Source: Salinibacter grassmerensis (GTDB lineage: Bacteria > Bacteroidota > Rhodothermia > Rhodothermales > Salinibacteraceae). From it: a DNA stretch of 64,000 nucleotides. The position numbers were made by a program, and so were the translations under genes. The notes beneath the pieces were generated by a model that worked only from the letters and a program-made list of their open reading frames with translations, did not search any database and was not told the origin of the DNA. Below are positions 1 through 10,684 of the stretch, piece after piece. The stretch lies in the NCBI RefSeq assembly GCF_947077765.1, contig NZ_CAMTTF010000001.1, forward strand, positions 966,818 through 1,030,817, in the 5' to 3' direction. Each line of letters opens with the position of its first letter. Positions within the stretch are counted from its first letter, which is position 1.

Positions 1-288
1 CGAGCGCGTCGAGCAGAATGTAGTAGAACGACGCCAGGCGCTCCTCGAATGAGAAGTCCTCGTAGCCGGTGGTGGCCGCCGTGAGCATCCGGTACTGCTC
101 AAGCGCAAGGTCGTAGAAGGCGGGAGGAAGTTCGTCGACCGTCTCGAAGTGGGACTCGAACACGGCCCGTTCGACCTCTGCGTCGGCACACACCTCCGAG
201 ACGGTCAGGGACGCCTCCTGCTCTCTGCGGAGACGGAGGGCCGCTTCAACGAGCTGCTTCTTCTCGGCGAACGCGTCGGGATCGGGAA
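1..288 (-). CDS. TetR/AcrR-like regulator, 3' end outside window
   Basis: The minus strand from about 288 to the left edge is open and reads like the N-terminal part of a TetR-family regulator. A helix containing KKQLVEAALRLRREQ is followed by a helix-turn-helix pattern (TVSEVCADAEVERAVFESHF) and then a DEL...FYDLALEQYRML stretch, matching the usual TetR HTH spacing. The C-terminal ligand-binding half lies outside the window. The start is uncertain: an in-frame stop lies just upstream at about 324, no ATG or GTG follows it before the homologous region, and the best candidate is a rare ATT at 286-288. The family call rests on pattern alone. Confidence 0.5.
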
Positions 289-428
289 TGGGGATGAGGG
301 AGAGAAGGATGAAAGGGCAGTGTGGGACCCTTTACGCACGATCTCGTGGGATTTTCCGTGGTCTATCGTGCCGGCGTCCAGGCCGTCCCGACGGCGCGCG
401 TCCATTCCGGAAGGTGTGCACCCGCGTC

Positions 429-1733
429 CTACGCCGGAACGTCATTCTCGGGCACACCGGTGGCCGTCTCGGTTTCAGGGTGGCTGCTCCATTCGTACCA
501 CCCGCCGTCGTAGATCGAGATGTTGGGCCACCCCATCAGGTACGCGTTCATGAACGCCTCGCTGCCGCGCCAGCCCGTGCCGCAGTAGAAGGCGATGTGC
601 TTGTCGGGTGTGATGCCCATCTCGGCCCACTTCCCGGCGATCTCCGAGAACTCCCGCGTCGTGTAGTCGAAATTGCGGTAGTTCTCCATGTGGTAGGCGT
701 CGCTTCCACAGTTACCGAACACCGCCCCCGGGATGCGGCCGGTCTTGTCGATGTAGTGGTAGCCGCTCCGCTCCCCGACAAACTCGGCCCAACTGCGCAC
801 GCTGACGAGGTCGCCGTCGTCGGCCTCCAGAAGATCCTTGGCCTCATCCAGGGTCAGCATATACTCCGGATGGGCCGGCACCTCGACCCCGAAGTCGTCC
901 ACCGGTTCCGGCTCCACGTCGTCGGTTGACACGTCGTATCCGGCGGACTCCCACGTGCTGATCCCGCCGTTGAGGATCTTGACGTCCTCCACCCCGGCGT
1001 ACAGCATCAGTGCCGCGCACCGCATCGCCCCCAGGTGCCCTGCGCTCTGAGCGGGATAGTCCTGGTCGTACGTCGGGTACGAGAAGCGCCCGTACAGCAC
1101 GACGGTGGTGTCGTGGCGAATGCCGTGGTCTTCGAGGGCCGTCTTCAGCTCCGCCGGGGAGCGTCGGTTCCACGTCTCCGGCGACTCCAGGGCGTTCGTG
1201 TTGAGGGGGATGGCGCCGGGGATATGGCCGTCTTCGTAGTCCTGGCGGTAGCCGAAGTGCGCGTGGCACAGCACGTAGTCGTCGCCCTGCATGCCGGGGG
1301 GCGTCTCGCCGGTGCGGAGGCTCTGGACCCACTCCGGATAGACGAGCTGTCGGTACCGCTTCATGCGCCGGAGCGGGCGGTCCGGGTCGGGCGCCCAGTC
1401 CTCCAGAAAGCCGTCGTAGACCCCGACTGCCTCGAAGCCGAAGCGCGAGAGCTTGTCCGCCATCTCCGCCGCGGCATCGGCGGTGTAGCCGTACACCGTC
1501 ACGGGGGTGCTCTGCGATAATCCCTTCTCGTCGAGCACCTCCACCCAGTCCATGTACTGCGTCCACTGCAGAGGCAGGCTCTTGGCGCCCGGCACGTGCC
1601 CGCTCCGGGACTCGTCCTGGAGCGGCCAGCCATTGTAGGCCGCAAGGGGACGAACGTCGAGAATCGTATGGTCAGGATCTTCCGCCCGCAGGGCAAAGGT
1701 GTCGGTGGAGACGGTGTGGATCGTTTCTTCCAT
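429..1733 (-). CDS. Three-domain rhodanese sulfurtransferase (YnjE-like)
   Basis: This 434-residue protein has three tandem rhodanese domains, at about 5-125, 130-275 and 285-425. Only the third carries a catalytic cysteine loop (FYCGTGWRGSE, Cys384). The equivalent loops of domains 1 and 2 read VYGYTAD and LYGRFSYP, with no cysteine. The length, the three-domain plan and the single C-terminal Cys closely match E. coli YnjE, a periplasmic sulfurtransferase, but no signal peptide is evident here, so it is probably cytoplasmic. The expected role is persulfide transfer from thiosulfate or a similar donor. The ATG at 1733 is the first good start. The upstream neighbours on the same strand are an Rrf2 remnant and a CoA-binding protein. 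Confidence 0.85.
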   Translation of the reverse strand: MEETIHTVSTDTFALRAEDPDHTILDVRPLAAYNGWPLQDESRSGHVPGAKSLPLQWTQYMDWVEVLDEKGLSQSTPVTVYGYTADAAAEMADKLSRFGFEAVGVYDGFLEDWAPDPDRPLRRMKRYRQLVYPEWVQSLRTGETPPGMQGDDYVLCHAHFGYRQDYEDGHIPGAIPLNTNALESPETWNRRSPAELKTALEDHGIRHDTTVVLYGRFSYPTYDQDYPAQSAGHLGAMRCAALMLYAGVEDVKILNGGISTWESAGYDVSTDDVEPEPVDDFGVEVPAHPEYMLTLDEAKDLLEADDGDLVSVRSWAEFVGERSGYHYIDKTGRIPGAVFGNCGSDAYHMENYRNFDYTTREFSEIAGKWAEMGITPDKHIAFYCGTGWRGSEAFMNAYLMGWPNISIYDGGWYEWSSHPETETATGVPENDVPA

Positions 1734-1945
1734 CAGTCCGAGAAAGGAGCCATAAAAGGAGAACGCTCGGCAACGAATTTGGGGGAGCGGGCGATAAGAC
1801 GCAACTCTTCAGGGCGGGCCCCAGAGGTTCAAATACAGAAAAACCCGCAACAACTCCCGGAAAGACGGGGAGGACGGAAGAAGCATCAACGAGCCGGCGG
1901 GACCGTCCGGCGACCACAACCCAGAGTGGGAAATACGAACAACGC

Positions 1946-2138
1946 CTACAGCCCCTCCGCCTGGTCCTCGTCTGTGGCAGAAGACTCGGCATTGCTCAGC
2001 TTCTGAAAGGCCTCGGTCAGAACCGAGAATGAGACATCCAGTTCACTACTGATCGTGTCGATGGAGACGCATTCTTTTTCGTCGCGAGATGCAACGTAGG
2101 GGAACGCCCGGAGGCCATACTTGGGGCGTCTAGAGCAT
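1946..2138 (-). pseudogene. Rrf2-family regulator remnant
   Basis: The frame encodes RRPKYGLRAFPYVASRDE followed by VSIDTISSELDVS and LTEAFQKLSNA, the N-terminal winged-helix signature of Rrf2 regulators (KYGLRAL.YLA, then VSI..IA.ELDV). It stops after about 60 recognisable residues, whereas the family runs to about 140-160. The normal first residues sit one base out of frame: an ATG at 2136-2138 runs into a stop, and adding one base would give Met-Leu-Ser-Arg-Arg joined to the conserved part. This indicates a frameshift at the start plus loss of the C-terminal half. A GTG at 2179 keeps a 77-codon frame open and overlaps the upstream stop, so a short translated product cannot be excluded. Confidence 0.6.
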
Positions 2139-2175
2139 CGCGCAGCAACCGATCGGCCGTCCACGCACAGGGGCC

Positions 2176-2607
2176 TCACGCCAGAAGCCGGTCGTACTCA
2201 ATTTTGATGCACCGATTGCGGACGTAGGGTAGCCCCGCCTCTTCGGCCTGGGTTTTTGCTTCCGTGGTCGACACCCCGAGCTGTGTCCAGATTACCGGCC
2301 GCTCGTCCGTCTCTTCGACGCGCTCAACTGCCGACCGGACCATGTCCGCCGTGTGCTCGGGGGCGCGGAAGATGTTGACAACGTCGAGCTCCACCCCCGC
2401 CGGAATGCTGGGCAGATCCGGGTAGCACGGTTCGCCGAGGACCTCATCGTAGTTCGGGTTCACCGGCACGATGCGGTAGCCGCGCGTCTGCAGGTACTGG
2501 GCAATCTTGTGGCTCGTGCGCGTCGGCGTGGCCGAGCAGCCGACCACCGCGATCGTGTCGGCCGTGTTGAGCACAGTAAGCAGGTCCGAGGACTGGCCGT
2601 CGGGCAT
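2176..2607 (-). CDS. CoA-binding (YccU-type) Rossmann protein
   Basis: The 143-residue product is a single CoA_binding_2 domain. It has an N-terminal [21 protein letters not shown] glycine/serine loop, then [19 protein letters not shown], a [10 protein letters not shown] strand, and a C-terminal [14 protein letters not shown] motif typical of the YccU family. Members bind CoA through a succinyl-CoA-synthetase-like Rossmann fold, but no enzymatic role is firmly established. The length is normal. The start is ATG at 2607. It is transcribed divergently from leuS across a 190-base gap. Confidence 0.85.
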   Translation of the reverse strand: MPDGQSSDLLTVLNTADTIAVVGCSATPTRTSHKIAQYLQTRGYRIVPVNPNYDEVLGEPCYPDLPSIPAGVELDVVNIFRAPEHTADMVRSAVERVEETDERPVIWTQLGVSTTEAKTQAEEAGLPYVRNRCIKIEYDRLLA

Positions 2608-2797
2608 AGAACGATTGAATTCGTATGTGGGCAGTGGAGAGGCGGGGAGGCGGTGCTTACCCTATGCCGTACTACAGGATCCTATTCTCCCCTCTGTCCC
2701 GTACAATCTGGTGCTCGTCACGGCCCGTGTCGGGCACGAACCGCAGGGGAGCGTCCTCGGCGCTACAGCCCACCAGATCGTTCAATCGCCACCCGTC

Positions 2798-5389
2798 ATG
2801 GCCTACCCGTTTCGCGAAATTGAGACCAAGTGGCAGCAGCACTGGGAAGAGCACCAGACCTTCCGCACCCCCAACGAGGTGCCGGACGACCAGGAGGAGT
2901 TTTACGTGCTCGACATGTTCCCGTACCCCAGCGGGTCGGGCCTCCACGTGGGCCACCCGGAGGGCTATACGGCCACCGACATTGTGGCCCGCTACAAGCG
3001 CAAACAGGGGTTCAACGTACTGCACCCGATGGGATGGGATGCGTTCGGCCTCCCCGCCGAGCAGTACGCGCTGAAGACGAACACTCACCCACGGGAGACG
3101 ACGGAGAAAAACATAGCACAGTTCAAGCGGCAGCTAAAGCGCCTCGGCTTCTCGTACGACTGGCAGCGAGAGATTAACACCACGGACCCGGACTACTACA
3201 AGTGGACCCAGTGGATCTTTTTGCAGCTCTACGAAAAAGGGCTCGCCTACCAGTCCGAGGAGCCGGTGTGGTGGTGCGAAGAGCTGGGCACCGTGCTGGC
3301 CAACGAGGAGGTGATCGATGGCAAGAGCGAACGGGGGGGCTATCCCTGCGAGCGGGTACCGATGCGGCAGTGGGTGCTTAAGATCACCGAGTACGCCGAT
3401 CGGCTGCTGGAGGGGCTGGAGGACCTCAACTGGCCGGAGAGCACGAAGGCGATGCAGCGCAACTGGATCGGCCGGTCGGAGGGGGCGAACGTTTACTTCG
3501 ACCTTGCGGGCGTAGACGACTCGCTGGAGGTCTACACCACGCGGCCCGACACCCTCTTCGGCGCCACCTACATGGTGCTGGCGCCCGAGCACGACCTGCT
3601 CGACGAGATCACGACCGACGAGCACCGTGAAGAGGTGGACGACTATTGCCAGCAGGCCCTCCGCAAGAGCGAGCGGACGCGCCAGCAGCAGGGCGACAAG
3701 ACGGGCGTCTTCACCGGCGGCTACGCCGTGAACCCGGTGAACGGGGAAGAAATTCCGGTCTGGGTGGCCGACTATGTGCTCGTCTCCTACGGCACCGGGG
3801 CCATCATGGCCGTCCCTGGCCACGACGAGCGCGACCACGCCTTCGCCGAGAAGTACGACCTGCCGATCCGGGAGGTCGTGGAGGGGGGCGACGTCGATGA
3901 GGAGGCGTACGCGGGCGACGGACCGCACATCAACTCGGCCAACGAGGCGGTCTCCCTCGATGGGCTCCACAACGAGGAGGCGAAAAAGACCATCACCGAG
4001 TGGCTCGAGGAGCAGGGGAGGGGGGAGCACACGGTCAACTACCAGCTACAGGACTGGCTCTTCAGCCGCCAGCGCTACTGGGGCGAGCCGTTCCCCATCG
4101 TCTTCACCGAGGACGGGGAGGACAAGCCTGTGCCGGAGGAGGAGCTGCCGGTCACACTGCCCGACATCGATACGTTCGAGCCCAGCGGCACGCCTGAGGG
4201 GCCGCTGGCCACCATTGAGGACTGGATGGAGACGACCGATCCGGAGACGGACGGACCCGCGATGCGAGAAACGAACACGATGCCGCAGTGGGCGGGGTCC
4301 TGCTGGTACTATCTCCGCTTCATCGACCCGGACAACGACGAGCAGCTCGTTGACCCGGAGAAAGAAGAGTACTGGATGCCGGTCGACCTGTACGTGGGCG
4401 GCTCCGAGCACGCAGTGCTGCACCTGCTGTACGCCCGCTTCTGGCACAAGGTGCTCTACGACGCGGGGGTCGTCTCCACGAAAGAGCCGTTCCAGACGCT
4501 GGTGCACCAGGGCATGATCCTGGGCGAGACGGAATACACGGCGTACCAGGACGACGCCGGCGACTTCGTCTCCGCCGAGCACGTGGACGACGACACCGAC
4601 CTCAGGCCCGTGCCGGTGGACGAGGAGGACATCGAGAAGAACGGAGACGTGTTCGTCCTTGCGGACCGGCCGGCGGTGCAGGTGGACGCCCGCAGCCACA
4701 AGATGAGCAAAAGCCGCGGCAACGTCATCAACCCCGACGACGTAGTCGACGAGTACGGGGCCGACACGCTCCGCCTCTACGAAATGTTTATGGGGCCGCT
4801 GGAGCAGGACAAGCCCTGGAGCACCGACGACATGGAGGGGGTCCACCGGTTCCTCAACCGCGTGTGGCGCCTGGTCGTTGACGCGGACAGTGGGGGGCTT
4901 GCGGTGAGCGACGACGAGCCGGACCGCGAACAGCTCCGCACGCTGCACCGCACCATCAAGGCGGTTACGGAGGACATTGAGGCGCGAGACTTTAACACCG
5001 CCATCGCGGCGATGATGGAGTTCGTGAACGCGGCCAACAAGTGGGACGCAATGCCGCGACAGGTGGGAACGCCATTCGTCCTGCTACTGAGTCCGTTTGC
5101 GCCGCACCTCGCGGAGGAACTGTGGGCGCGCCTCGGCCACGATCAGTCGCTGGCCCACGCGGACTGGCCGGCGTATGAGGACGAACTCATCCAGCGGGAG
5201 GTGGTGGAGATGCCCGTCCAGGTGGACGGCACCGTCCGCGCCACCGTCGAGGTGGAGGCCGACGCAGACGAGGAAGATGTGCTCGCCGCCGCCAAAGACG
5301 CCGAGAATATTGCCCGTCACCTCGATGGGAAGACCATCCAGCGCGAAATTTACGTCCCGGGGCAGATCGTCAACTTCGTGACCGGGTGA
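2798..5389 (+). CDS. leuS: Leucyl-tRNA synthetase
   Basis: This 863-residue class Ia synthetase charges tRNA-Leu. The HIGH-type motif is HVGH at residues 50-53 within [16 protein letters not shown]. An editing CP1 domain follows ([19 protein letters not shown], then [15 protein letters not shown]). The KMSKS loop is intact at about 635-639, and the C-terminal anticodon-binding region contains [11 protein letters not shown]. The frame is open further upstream, but the ATG at 2798 opens the conserved [15 protein letters not shown]-terminus, so the longer start is rejected. No Shine-Dalgarno sequence precedes it. Many acidic residues (for example [13 protein letters not shown]) fit a high-salt cytoplasm. 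Confidence 0.97.
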   Translation: MAYPFREIETKWQQHWEEHQTFRTPNEVPDDQEEFYVLDMFPYPSGSGLHVGHPEGYTATDIVARYKRKQGFNVLHPMGWDAFGLPAEQYALKTNTHPRETTEKNIAQFKRQLKRLGFSYDWQREINTTDPDYYKWTQWIFLQLYEKGLAYQSEEPVWWCEELGTVLANEEVIDGKSERGGYPCERVPMRQWVLKITEYADRLLEGLEDLNWPESTKAMQRNWIGRSEGANVYFDLAGVDDSLEVYTTRPDTLFGATYMVLAPEHDLLDEITTDEHREEVDDYCQQALRKSERTRQQQGDKTGVFTGGYAVNPVNGEEIPVWVADYVLVSYGTGAIMAVPGHDERDHAFAEKYDLPIREVVEGGDVDEEAYAGDGPHINSANEAVSLDGLHNEEAKKTITEWLEEQGRGEHTVNYQLQDWLFSRQRYWGEPFPIVFTEDGEDKPVPEEELPVTLPDIDTFEPSGTPEGPLATIEDWMETTDPETDGPAMRETNTMPQWAGSCWYYLRFIDPDNDEQLVDPEKEEYWMPVDLYVGGSEHAVLHLLYARFWHKVLYDAGVVSTKEPFQTLVHQGMILGETEYTAYQDDAGDFVSAEHVDDDTDLRPVPVDEEDIEKNGDVFVLADRPAVQVDARSHKMSKSRGNVINPDDVVDEYGADTLRLYEMFMGPLEQDKPWSTDDMEGVHRFLNRVWRLVVDADSGGLAVSDDEPDREQLRTLHRTIKAVTEDIEARDFNTAIAAMMEFVNAANKWDAMPRQVGTPFVLLLSPFAPHLAEELWARLGHDQSLAHADWPAYEDELIQREVVEMPVQVDGTVRATVEVEADADEEDVLAAAKDAENIARHLDGKTIQREIYVPGQIVNFVTG

Positions 5390-5447
5390 ATTGGAGCCCT
5401 GCGGCGACGCACGACACGTTCAGCACTTCTCGAAGAACCGCACCCTC

Positions 5448-6206
5448 ATGGCCGAACTCGATGTTCTTGCCCTCGCTGCCCACCCCGACGACGTAGAGCT
5501 CTGCGCGGGGGGGACCATGTGCCTACTCGCTCAGCAGGGGTACGAGGTCGGCATCGTCGACTTCACAAAGGGGCAACTGGGGTCGCGAGGGACCCCCGAG
5601 CAGCGGATGAAGGAGGCCGAGCGGGCCTCGGAGATCATCGGCCTGAGCGCCCGTGAGAACCTTGGGCTGATGGACGGGGACATCCGCAACACGAAGGCCA
5701 ACCAGCGCCGGGTCATCGAGGCAGTGCGTCGGTACCGGCCCCACATCGTGCTCATCAACGCGTCGGAGTCGCGTCATCCCGACCACAGCGATGCCGCCGA
5801 CCTCTCCACCGACGCCCTCTATTACAGCGGGCTGCAGGAGATTGAGACGACCGGCCCGGATGGAGCCCCGCAGGAGCCCTGGCGGCCGCACCATGTTCTC
5901 CACTACATGCAGGCTGTTTCCTTCGAGCCGACGATGGTGGTGGACGTGACGGATGTGTGGGACCGGCGCATCGAGGCGCTGCAGGCCTTCGAGTCGCAGT
6001 TCCACAATCCCGACTACGAGTCGAACTCGGACGAGCCGGAGACCTTCGTGTCCAACCCGGAATTCTTCGAGTGGGTGAAGTCGCGGGCGCGCACCCACGG
6101 CTACACGGTGGGGGCTACCTACGGCGAGCCGTTCAAGTACCGGCACGGCCCCTTCGGGGTCACGGACCTGCCCGGCGTGCTCAGCAAGGAGAAGGAGTTC
6201 CGGTAA
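5448..6206 (+). CDS. PIG-L-family deacetylase, BshB1-like
   Basis: The 252-residue LmbE/PIG-L zinc deacetylase has the N-terminal metal motif AAHPDDVE and the second metal ligand region SRHPDHSDAA. The motifs EQRMKEAERASEIIG and MDGDIRN, and the C-terminal GEPFKYRHGPFGV, resemble BshB1, which deacetylates GlcNAc-malate in bacillithiol synthesis. Bacteroidota commonly make bacillithiol, so this role is likely but is inferred from resemblance. The ATG at 5448 starts the conserved MAELDVLALAAHPDD; an upstream TTG at 5391 is less likely. It lies 58 bases after leuS and may be co-transcribed. Confidence 0.85.
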   Translation: MAELDVLALAAHPDDVELCAGGTMCLLAQQGYEVGIVDFTKGQLGSRGTPEQRMKEAERASEIIGLSARENLGLMDGDIRNTKANQRRVIEAVRRYRPHIVLINASESRHPDHSDAADLSTDALYYSGLQEIETTGPDGAPQEPWRPHHVLHYMQAVSFEPTMVVDVTDVWDRRIEALQAFESQFHNPDYESNSDEPETFVSNPEFFEWVKSRARTHGYTVGATYGEPFKYRHGPFGVTDLPGVLSKEKEFR

Positions 6207-6309
6207 ACTAGATCCCGCGTGAATTGCGGGCGGGATGGATTCGAAATCCGCAACAAACGGCCGATTTACGTCTTTAGCCCGAATCAGCGTTTCGCCGAGC
6301 GGCTGTGAG

Positions 6310-6339
6310 TTGACACCGCTCCCCATGGCGTAGTATATT
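6310..6339 (+). promoter_or_regulatory. Sigma-70-like promoter for efp
   Basis: TTGACA at 6310-6315 is followed after 18 bases by TATATT at 6334-6339, a near-consensus -35/-10 pair about 40 bases before the efp start. It sits in the 173-base gap between the deacetylase and efp, in a visibly more AT-rich stretch. This is a sequence match only. Confidence 0.6.
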
Positions 6340-6379
6340 ATCGTACTGTAATTGTCACGAAGCGACCTTCCTCCCCCCC

Positions 6380-6958
6380 ATGGCGGACACGAGTGACTTT
6401 CGAAATGGCATGACGTTCATCTGGAAGGATGATCTCTGGGAGATCGTCGACTTTCTCCACGTCAAGCCAGGCAAAGGCGGGGCATTCGTCCGCACCACCC
6501 TCAAAAACGTAAAGGACGGCCACGAGGTGGAAGAGACCTTCCGGGCGGGGGCAAAGGTCGACGAGGTGCGGGTCGAGCGCCGCGAGCACCAGTACCTCTA
6601 CGAGGACGACTACGGGCTCCACTTTATGGACCAGGAGTCCTACGAGCAATTCTCGATGCCGCCGGAGCAGGTGGAGGGGCGCGAGTTCTTGAAGGAGGGG
6701 GGCGATGTCGACATCCTCTTCCGCACCGACACCGAGGAGCCGCTCCGGACTGAGGTTCCGCAGAAGGTGGATCTTGAGGTTACCGAGACCACGCCTGGCG
6801 TCAAGGGCGACACCGCACAGGGAGGAGACAAGCCCGCGACGCTGGAGAGTGGAGCGACCATCGACGTGCCGCTCTTCATCAACGAGGGGGACGTTGTCCG
6901 TCTCAGCACCGAGACCAAGGAGTACAAGACCCGCGTATCGGCCGCTTCCACTGTGTAA
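6380..6958 (+). CDS. efp: Elongation factor P
   Basis: This 192-residue EF-P relieves ribosome stalling at polyproline codons. The N-terminal KOW-like domain carries the tip loop VKPGKGGAF with Lys32 at the position that is modified in many bacteria. The OB domains follow (FRAGAKVDEV, LYEDDYGLHFMDQESYEQF), and the C-terminal signature region includes PGVKGDTA and VPLFINEGDVVRLSTETKEY. The length is slightly over the usual 185-190. No EpmA or EarP modification gene is visible nearby. A good promoter precedes it, and accB follows 45 bases downstream, so the two are probably co-transcribed. Confidence 0.96.
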   Translation: MADTSDFRNGMTFIWKDDLWEIVDFLHVKPGKGGAFVRTTLKNVKDGHEVEETFRAGAKVDEVRVERREHQYLYEDDYGLHFMDQESYEQFSMPPEQVEGREFLKEGGDVDILFRTDTEEPLRTEVPQKVDLEVTETTPGVKGDTAQGGDKPATLESGATIDVPLFINEGDVVRLSTETKEYKTRVSAASTV

Positions 6959-7003
6959 CTCGGGGCGCGCCCGTTGTTCTTTCGCACACACGTACCCAGA
7001 CGC

Positions 7004-7639
<636 letters not shown>

Positions 7640-7904
7640 GGCATTGTCTTTTCGTCGTGTTGATGGCTCCGGGGAGCCCGGGGCCGTTTTCATGTTGAGC
7701 TCCCCACGACTCTCGCCTCCCGCCCCTTCGCCTTCGAGCACGAATGGCCTCCGGAGCCAGCGCCGTGCAGACGGCGATGCATGACGACGTGCAATTTGAT
7801 CGTCCGCGCCGTGTGGCCCACGACGCCAGCCCCGAGGGCTGGTCCCCGCAGCGAGGCCGACGACAGGGAACGACGCCCCTCCACCCGCAGGACCCAAACC
7901 CCAC

Positions 7905-9272
7905 ATGAGTGACATCCAAAAAATTCTGATTGCCAACCGCGGCGAGATTGCGCTGCGTGTGATCCGCACCTGCCACGAGATGGGCATCAATACCGTGGCG
8001 GTGTACTCGACGATCGACCGCGACGCGCTGCACGTCCGATTTGCCGACGAAGCCGTGTGCATCGGGCCGGCGGCGTCCGGAGAGAGCTACCTGCGGCCCG
8101 ACCGCCTCATCGCCGCCGCGGAGGTCACGGGGGCCGACGCCATCCATCCCGGCTACGGCTTCCTCGCCGAGAACGCCGAGTTCAGCCAGATCTGTGCTGA
8201 TAACGACGTCGAGTTTATCGGCCCCTCCGCCGAGACGATTTCCCTGATGGGGGAAAAGTCGAAGGCGAAGGAGGAGATGCACAAGGCGGGGGTGCCCATT
8301 GTGGAGGGATCCGACGGGACCGTCGGGGATCTGGACACTGCTTACGAGATCGCGTCCGATATTGGGTTCCCCGTTATGGTGAAGGCTGTTGCAGGCGGTG
8401 GGGGCACTGGTATGCGGCTGGTGCGGGAGGCCGACGGGTTTGAGCGGGCCTTCAACGGAGCCCGTTCCGAGGCCGACGCGGCCTTTGGCAACCCGGAGGT
8501 GTACATCGAAAAGTTCGTCGAGAGGCCGCGCCACGTCGAGATTCAGGTTCTGGGCGACGGGCAGGGCAACGTGATGCACTTTGGCGAGCGCGAGTGCTCC
8601 ATTCAGCGTCGTCACCAGAAGCTGCTCGAGGAATGCCCCTCGCCGGTCGTCGACCAGGAGCTCCGCGAAGAAATGGGTGCGGCCGCCATCCGCGGGGCCG
8701 AAGCCGTTGACTACGAGGGGGCCGGAACGGTCGAGTTTTTGGTGGGGGCCGACCGCAATTTCTACTTCATGGAGATGAACACCCGCATTCAGGTGGAGCA
8801 CCCGGTGACCGAAGAGGTGACGGACTGCGACCTGGTGGAGTACCAGATTCGGGTGTCGATGGGGGAGACCGTGGACGGTGAGGAGCGCCCCCCCATGGAG
8901 GGGCACGCCATCGAGTGCCGGATCAACGCCGAGAACCCCTTCCAGAACTTCAGCCCCGCGCCGGGCGACATCACGGCGTTTCATCAGCCCGGCGGCCATG
9001 GCATCCGGATCGATACGGCGGCCTACTCGGGCTACCGGATCCCGCCCACCTACGACTCCATGATCGCCAAGCTCATCGCCTACGGCAAGACCCGCGAGCA
9101 GGCCATCCGGAAGATGCGCCGGGCGCTTGCCGAGTTCGTCGTGGAGGGGGTCGACACCACGATCCCGTTCCACCGTCAGCTCATGAACGACGACCGATTC
9201 AAGCAAGGTCGTTTCGACACCCGTTTCCTCGACGACTTCGAAATGCACGCCGCCCCCGCGGAGGTTGCGTAG
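7905..9272 (+). CDS. accC: Biotin carboxylase subunit of acetyl-CoA carboxylase
   Basis: The 455-residue ATP-grasp enzyme carboxylates biotin on BCCP using ATP and bicarbonate. Visible features are the N-terminal [29 protein letters not shown], the ATP-grasp region with [16 protein letters not shown], the active-site region [16 protein letters not shown], and [17 protein letters not shown]. The length is normal. In the glycine-rich ATP loop the residue usually Lys or Arg (GGGGK/RG) is Thr. The 265 bases between accB and accC hold no gene; a GGCTCC/GGAGCC hairpin lies near 7666-7679, followed by a short T run, and may modulate read-through. Confidence 0.95.
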   Translation: MSDIQKILIANRGEIALRVIRTCHEMGINTVAVYSTIDRDALHVRFADEAVCIGPAASGESYLRPDRLIAAAEVTGADAIHPGYGFLAENAEFSQICADNDVEFIGPSAETISLMGEKSKAKEEMHKAGVPIVEGSDGTVGDLDTAYEIASDIGFPVMVKAVAGGGGTGMRLVREADGFERAFNGARSEADAAFGNPEVYIEKFVERPRHVEIQVLGDGQGNVMHFGERECSIQRRHQKLLEECPSPVVDQELREEMGAAAIRGAEAVDYEGAGTVEFLVGADRNFYFMEMNTRIQVEHPVTEEVTDCDLVEYQIRVSMGETVDGEERPPMEGHAIECRINAENPFQNFSPAPGDITAFHQPGGHGIRIDTAAYSGYRIPPTYDSMIAKLIAYGKTREQAIRKMRRALAEFVVEGVDTTIPFHRQLMNDDRFKQGRFDTRFLDDFEMHAAPAEVA

Positions 9273-9406
9273 GGGGCCGGACATGGGTGTGGCGCGGGAA
9301 AGGAATCCACGCCCGACGTGTCCGCAGCACGACAGGGAAAACGCGTCCGTCTTTCCGAGGTCCGGGCGCGCCCACATTCTTCTTCTAGCTGGTTCGCAGA
9401 TGCCCC

Positions 9407-10621
9407 ATGTCGTCCTCAACTCATTCCGTTCAGTTTAACGACCGCGTGGCCGCGATGCAGCCGTCCGCCACGCTCGCCATGAAGTCGCGCGCCGAGGAGC
9501 GACGGCGGCAGGGGCACCCGGTGGTGGCCCTCAGTGCCGGAGAGCCGGACTTCGAGACGCCCAAACCGATCTCGGATGCGGGCGTGCAGGCCATCCGGAA
9601 CGGATTTACGAACTACACCGAGAACCCGGGCACGCTGGAGCTCCGGGAGGCCATCTGTAGCAAACTCGACCGCGACAACGACCTCTCGTACACGCCGGAG
9701 CAGGTCGTATGCTCGAACGGGGCGAAGCAATCCCTTGCCCTTGCCATCCATGCCCTCTGCGACGAGGGCGACGAGGTGCTCATTCCGGCGCCGTACTGGG
9801 TGAGCTACCCGGAGATGGCACGCTTCAGTGGGGCCGAGCCCGTGACGGTGCCTACGGACGTGGACGACGGGTACCGCCTGACGCCCGAGGCCCTGGAGGG
9901 CGCAATCACCGAGCGGACGCGGCTGCTCATCCTGTGCACCCCGTCCAACCCCACCGGCACCGTCTATTCGCCCGATGAGCTGGCGGCGCTCGCCGACGTG
10001 CTGCGCGACCACGAGCAGATCCACGTGGTGTCCGACGAAATTTACGAATACGTCCTCTACGACGCCGAACACCGCGCGTTCGCCTCGCTTCCGGACATGA
10101 AGGATCGCACCGTCACGGTGAACGGGTTTTCCAAGGGCTTCGCGATGACGGGGTGGCGGCTCGGCTACATGGCCGCGCCGGAGCCGATCGCCGAGGCCGC
10201 GGGGAAGATCCAGGGGCAGTTTACCTCGGCGCCCAGCAGCATCACACAGAAGGCGGGCGTGGCGGCCCTGGAAATGGACAAGGAGCCGGTGCACGAAATG
10301 GTGTCGGCCTTCCGGCGCCGACGCGACATGGTCGTGGAGCGCCTCCGTGCCATTGACGGGGTGCAGTGCCCGACCCCTGGAGGGGCCTTCTATGCGTACC
10401 CGGACGTGTCGGCCTTCTTCGGGTCCACGACCCCCGACGGCTCGACGATCGAGGACGGGGGCGACCTGTGCTTCTACCTGCTCGAGGAGCAGAACGTCGC
10501 CCTCGTTCCGGGCCCGGCGTTCGGGGAGCCCGATGGGCTTCGCCTGTCCTACGCCTCGTCGATGGAAGATCTCGAAACGGGGCTGGACCGGATTGAGGCT
10601 GGACTTGACGCACTCCGCTAA
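9407..10621 (+). CDS. Class I PLP aminotransferase (aspartate-type)
   Basis: The 404-residue class I/II aminotransferase has SAGEPDFETPKPI near the N-terminus, the YTENPGTLELREAI region, the cofactor-contact motif CTPSNPTGTVYSP, SDEIYEYVLYD, and the Schiff-base lysine in NGFSKGFAMTGWRLGY (about Lys243). The C-terminal arginine motif is DGLRLSYASS. These fit the AspC group of bacterial aspartate aminotransferases that are also active on aromatic or prephenate-type substrates, but the substrate cannot be fixed from sequence. The ATG at 9407 lacks a Shine-Dalgarno sequence. It is followed 63 bases later by an M50 protease gene. Confidence 0.92.
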   Translation: MSSSTHSVQFNDRVAAMQPSATLAMKSRAEERRRQGHPVVALSAGEPDFETPKPISDAGVQAIRNGFTNYTENPGTLELREAICSKLDRDNDLSYTPEQVVCSNGAKQSLALAIHALCDEGDEVLIPAPYWVSYPEMARFSGAEPVTVPTDVDDGYRLTPEALEGAITERTRLLILCTPSNPTGTVYSPDELAALADVLRDHEQIHVVSDEIYEYVLYDAEHRAFASLPDMKDRTVTVNGFSKGFAMTGWRLGYMAAPEPIAEAAGKIQGQFTSAPSSITQKAGVAALEMDKEPVHEMVSAFRRRRDMVVERLRAIDGVQCPTPGGAFYAYPDVSAFFGSTTPDGSTIEDGGDLCFYLLEEQNVALVPGPAFGEPDGLRLSYASSMEDLETGLDRIEAGLDALR

Positions 10622-10684
10622 CGGGGGCGATACCGAGCGGCACCGGGGCACGATCACGATTGTCACTGACGTACGTTTTCGCTC

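Noticed and set aside
2507-2797. Upstream extension of leuS
   Set aside because: The extension overlaps the CoA-binding gene and its promoter region and shows no similarity to LeuS N-termini; ATG 2798 is used instead.
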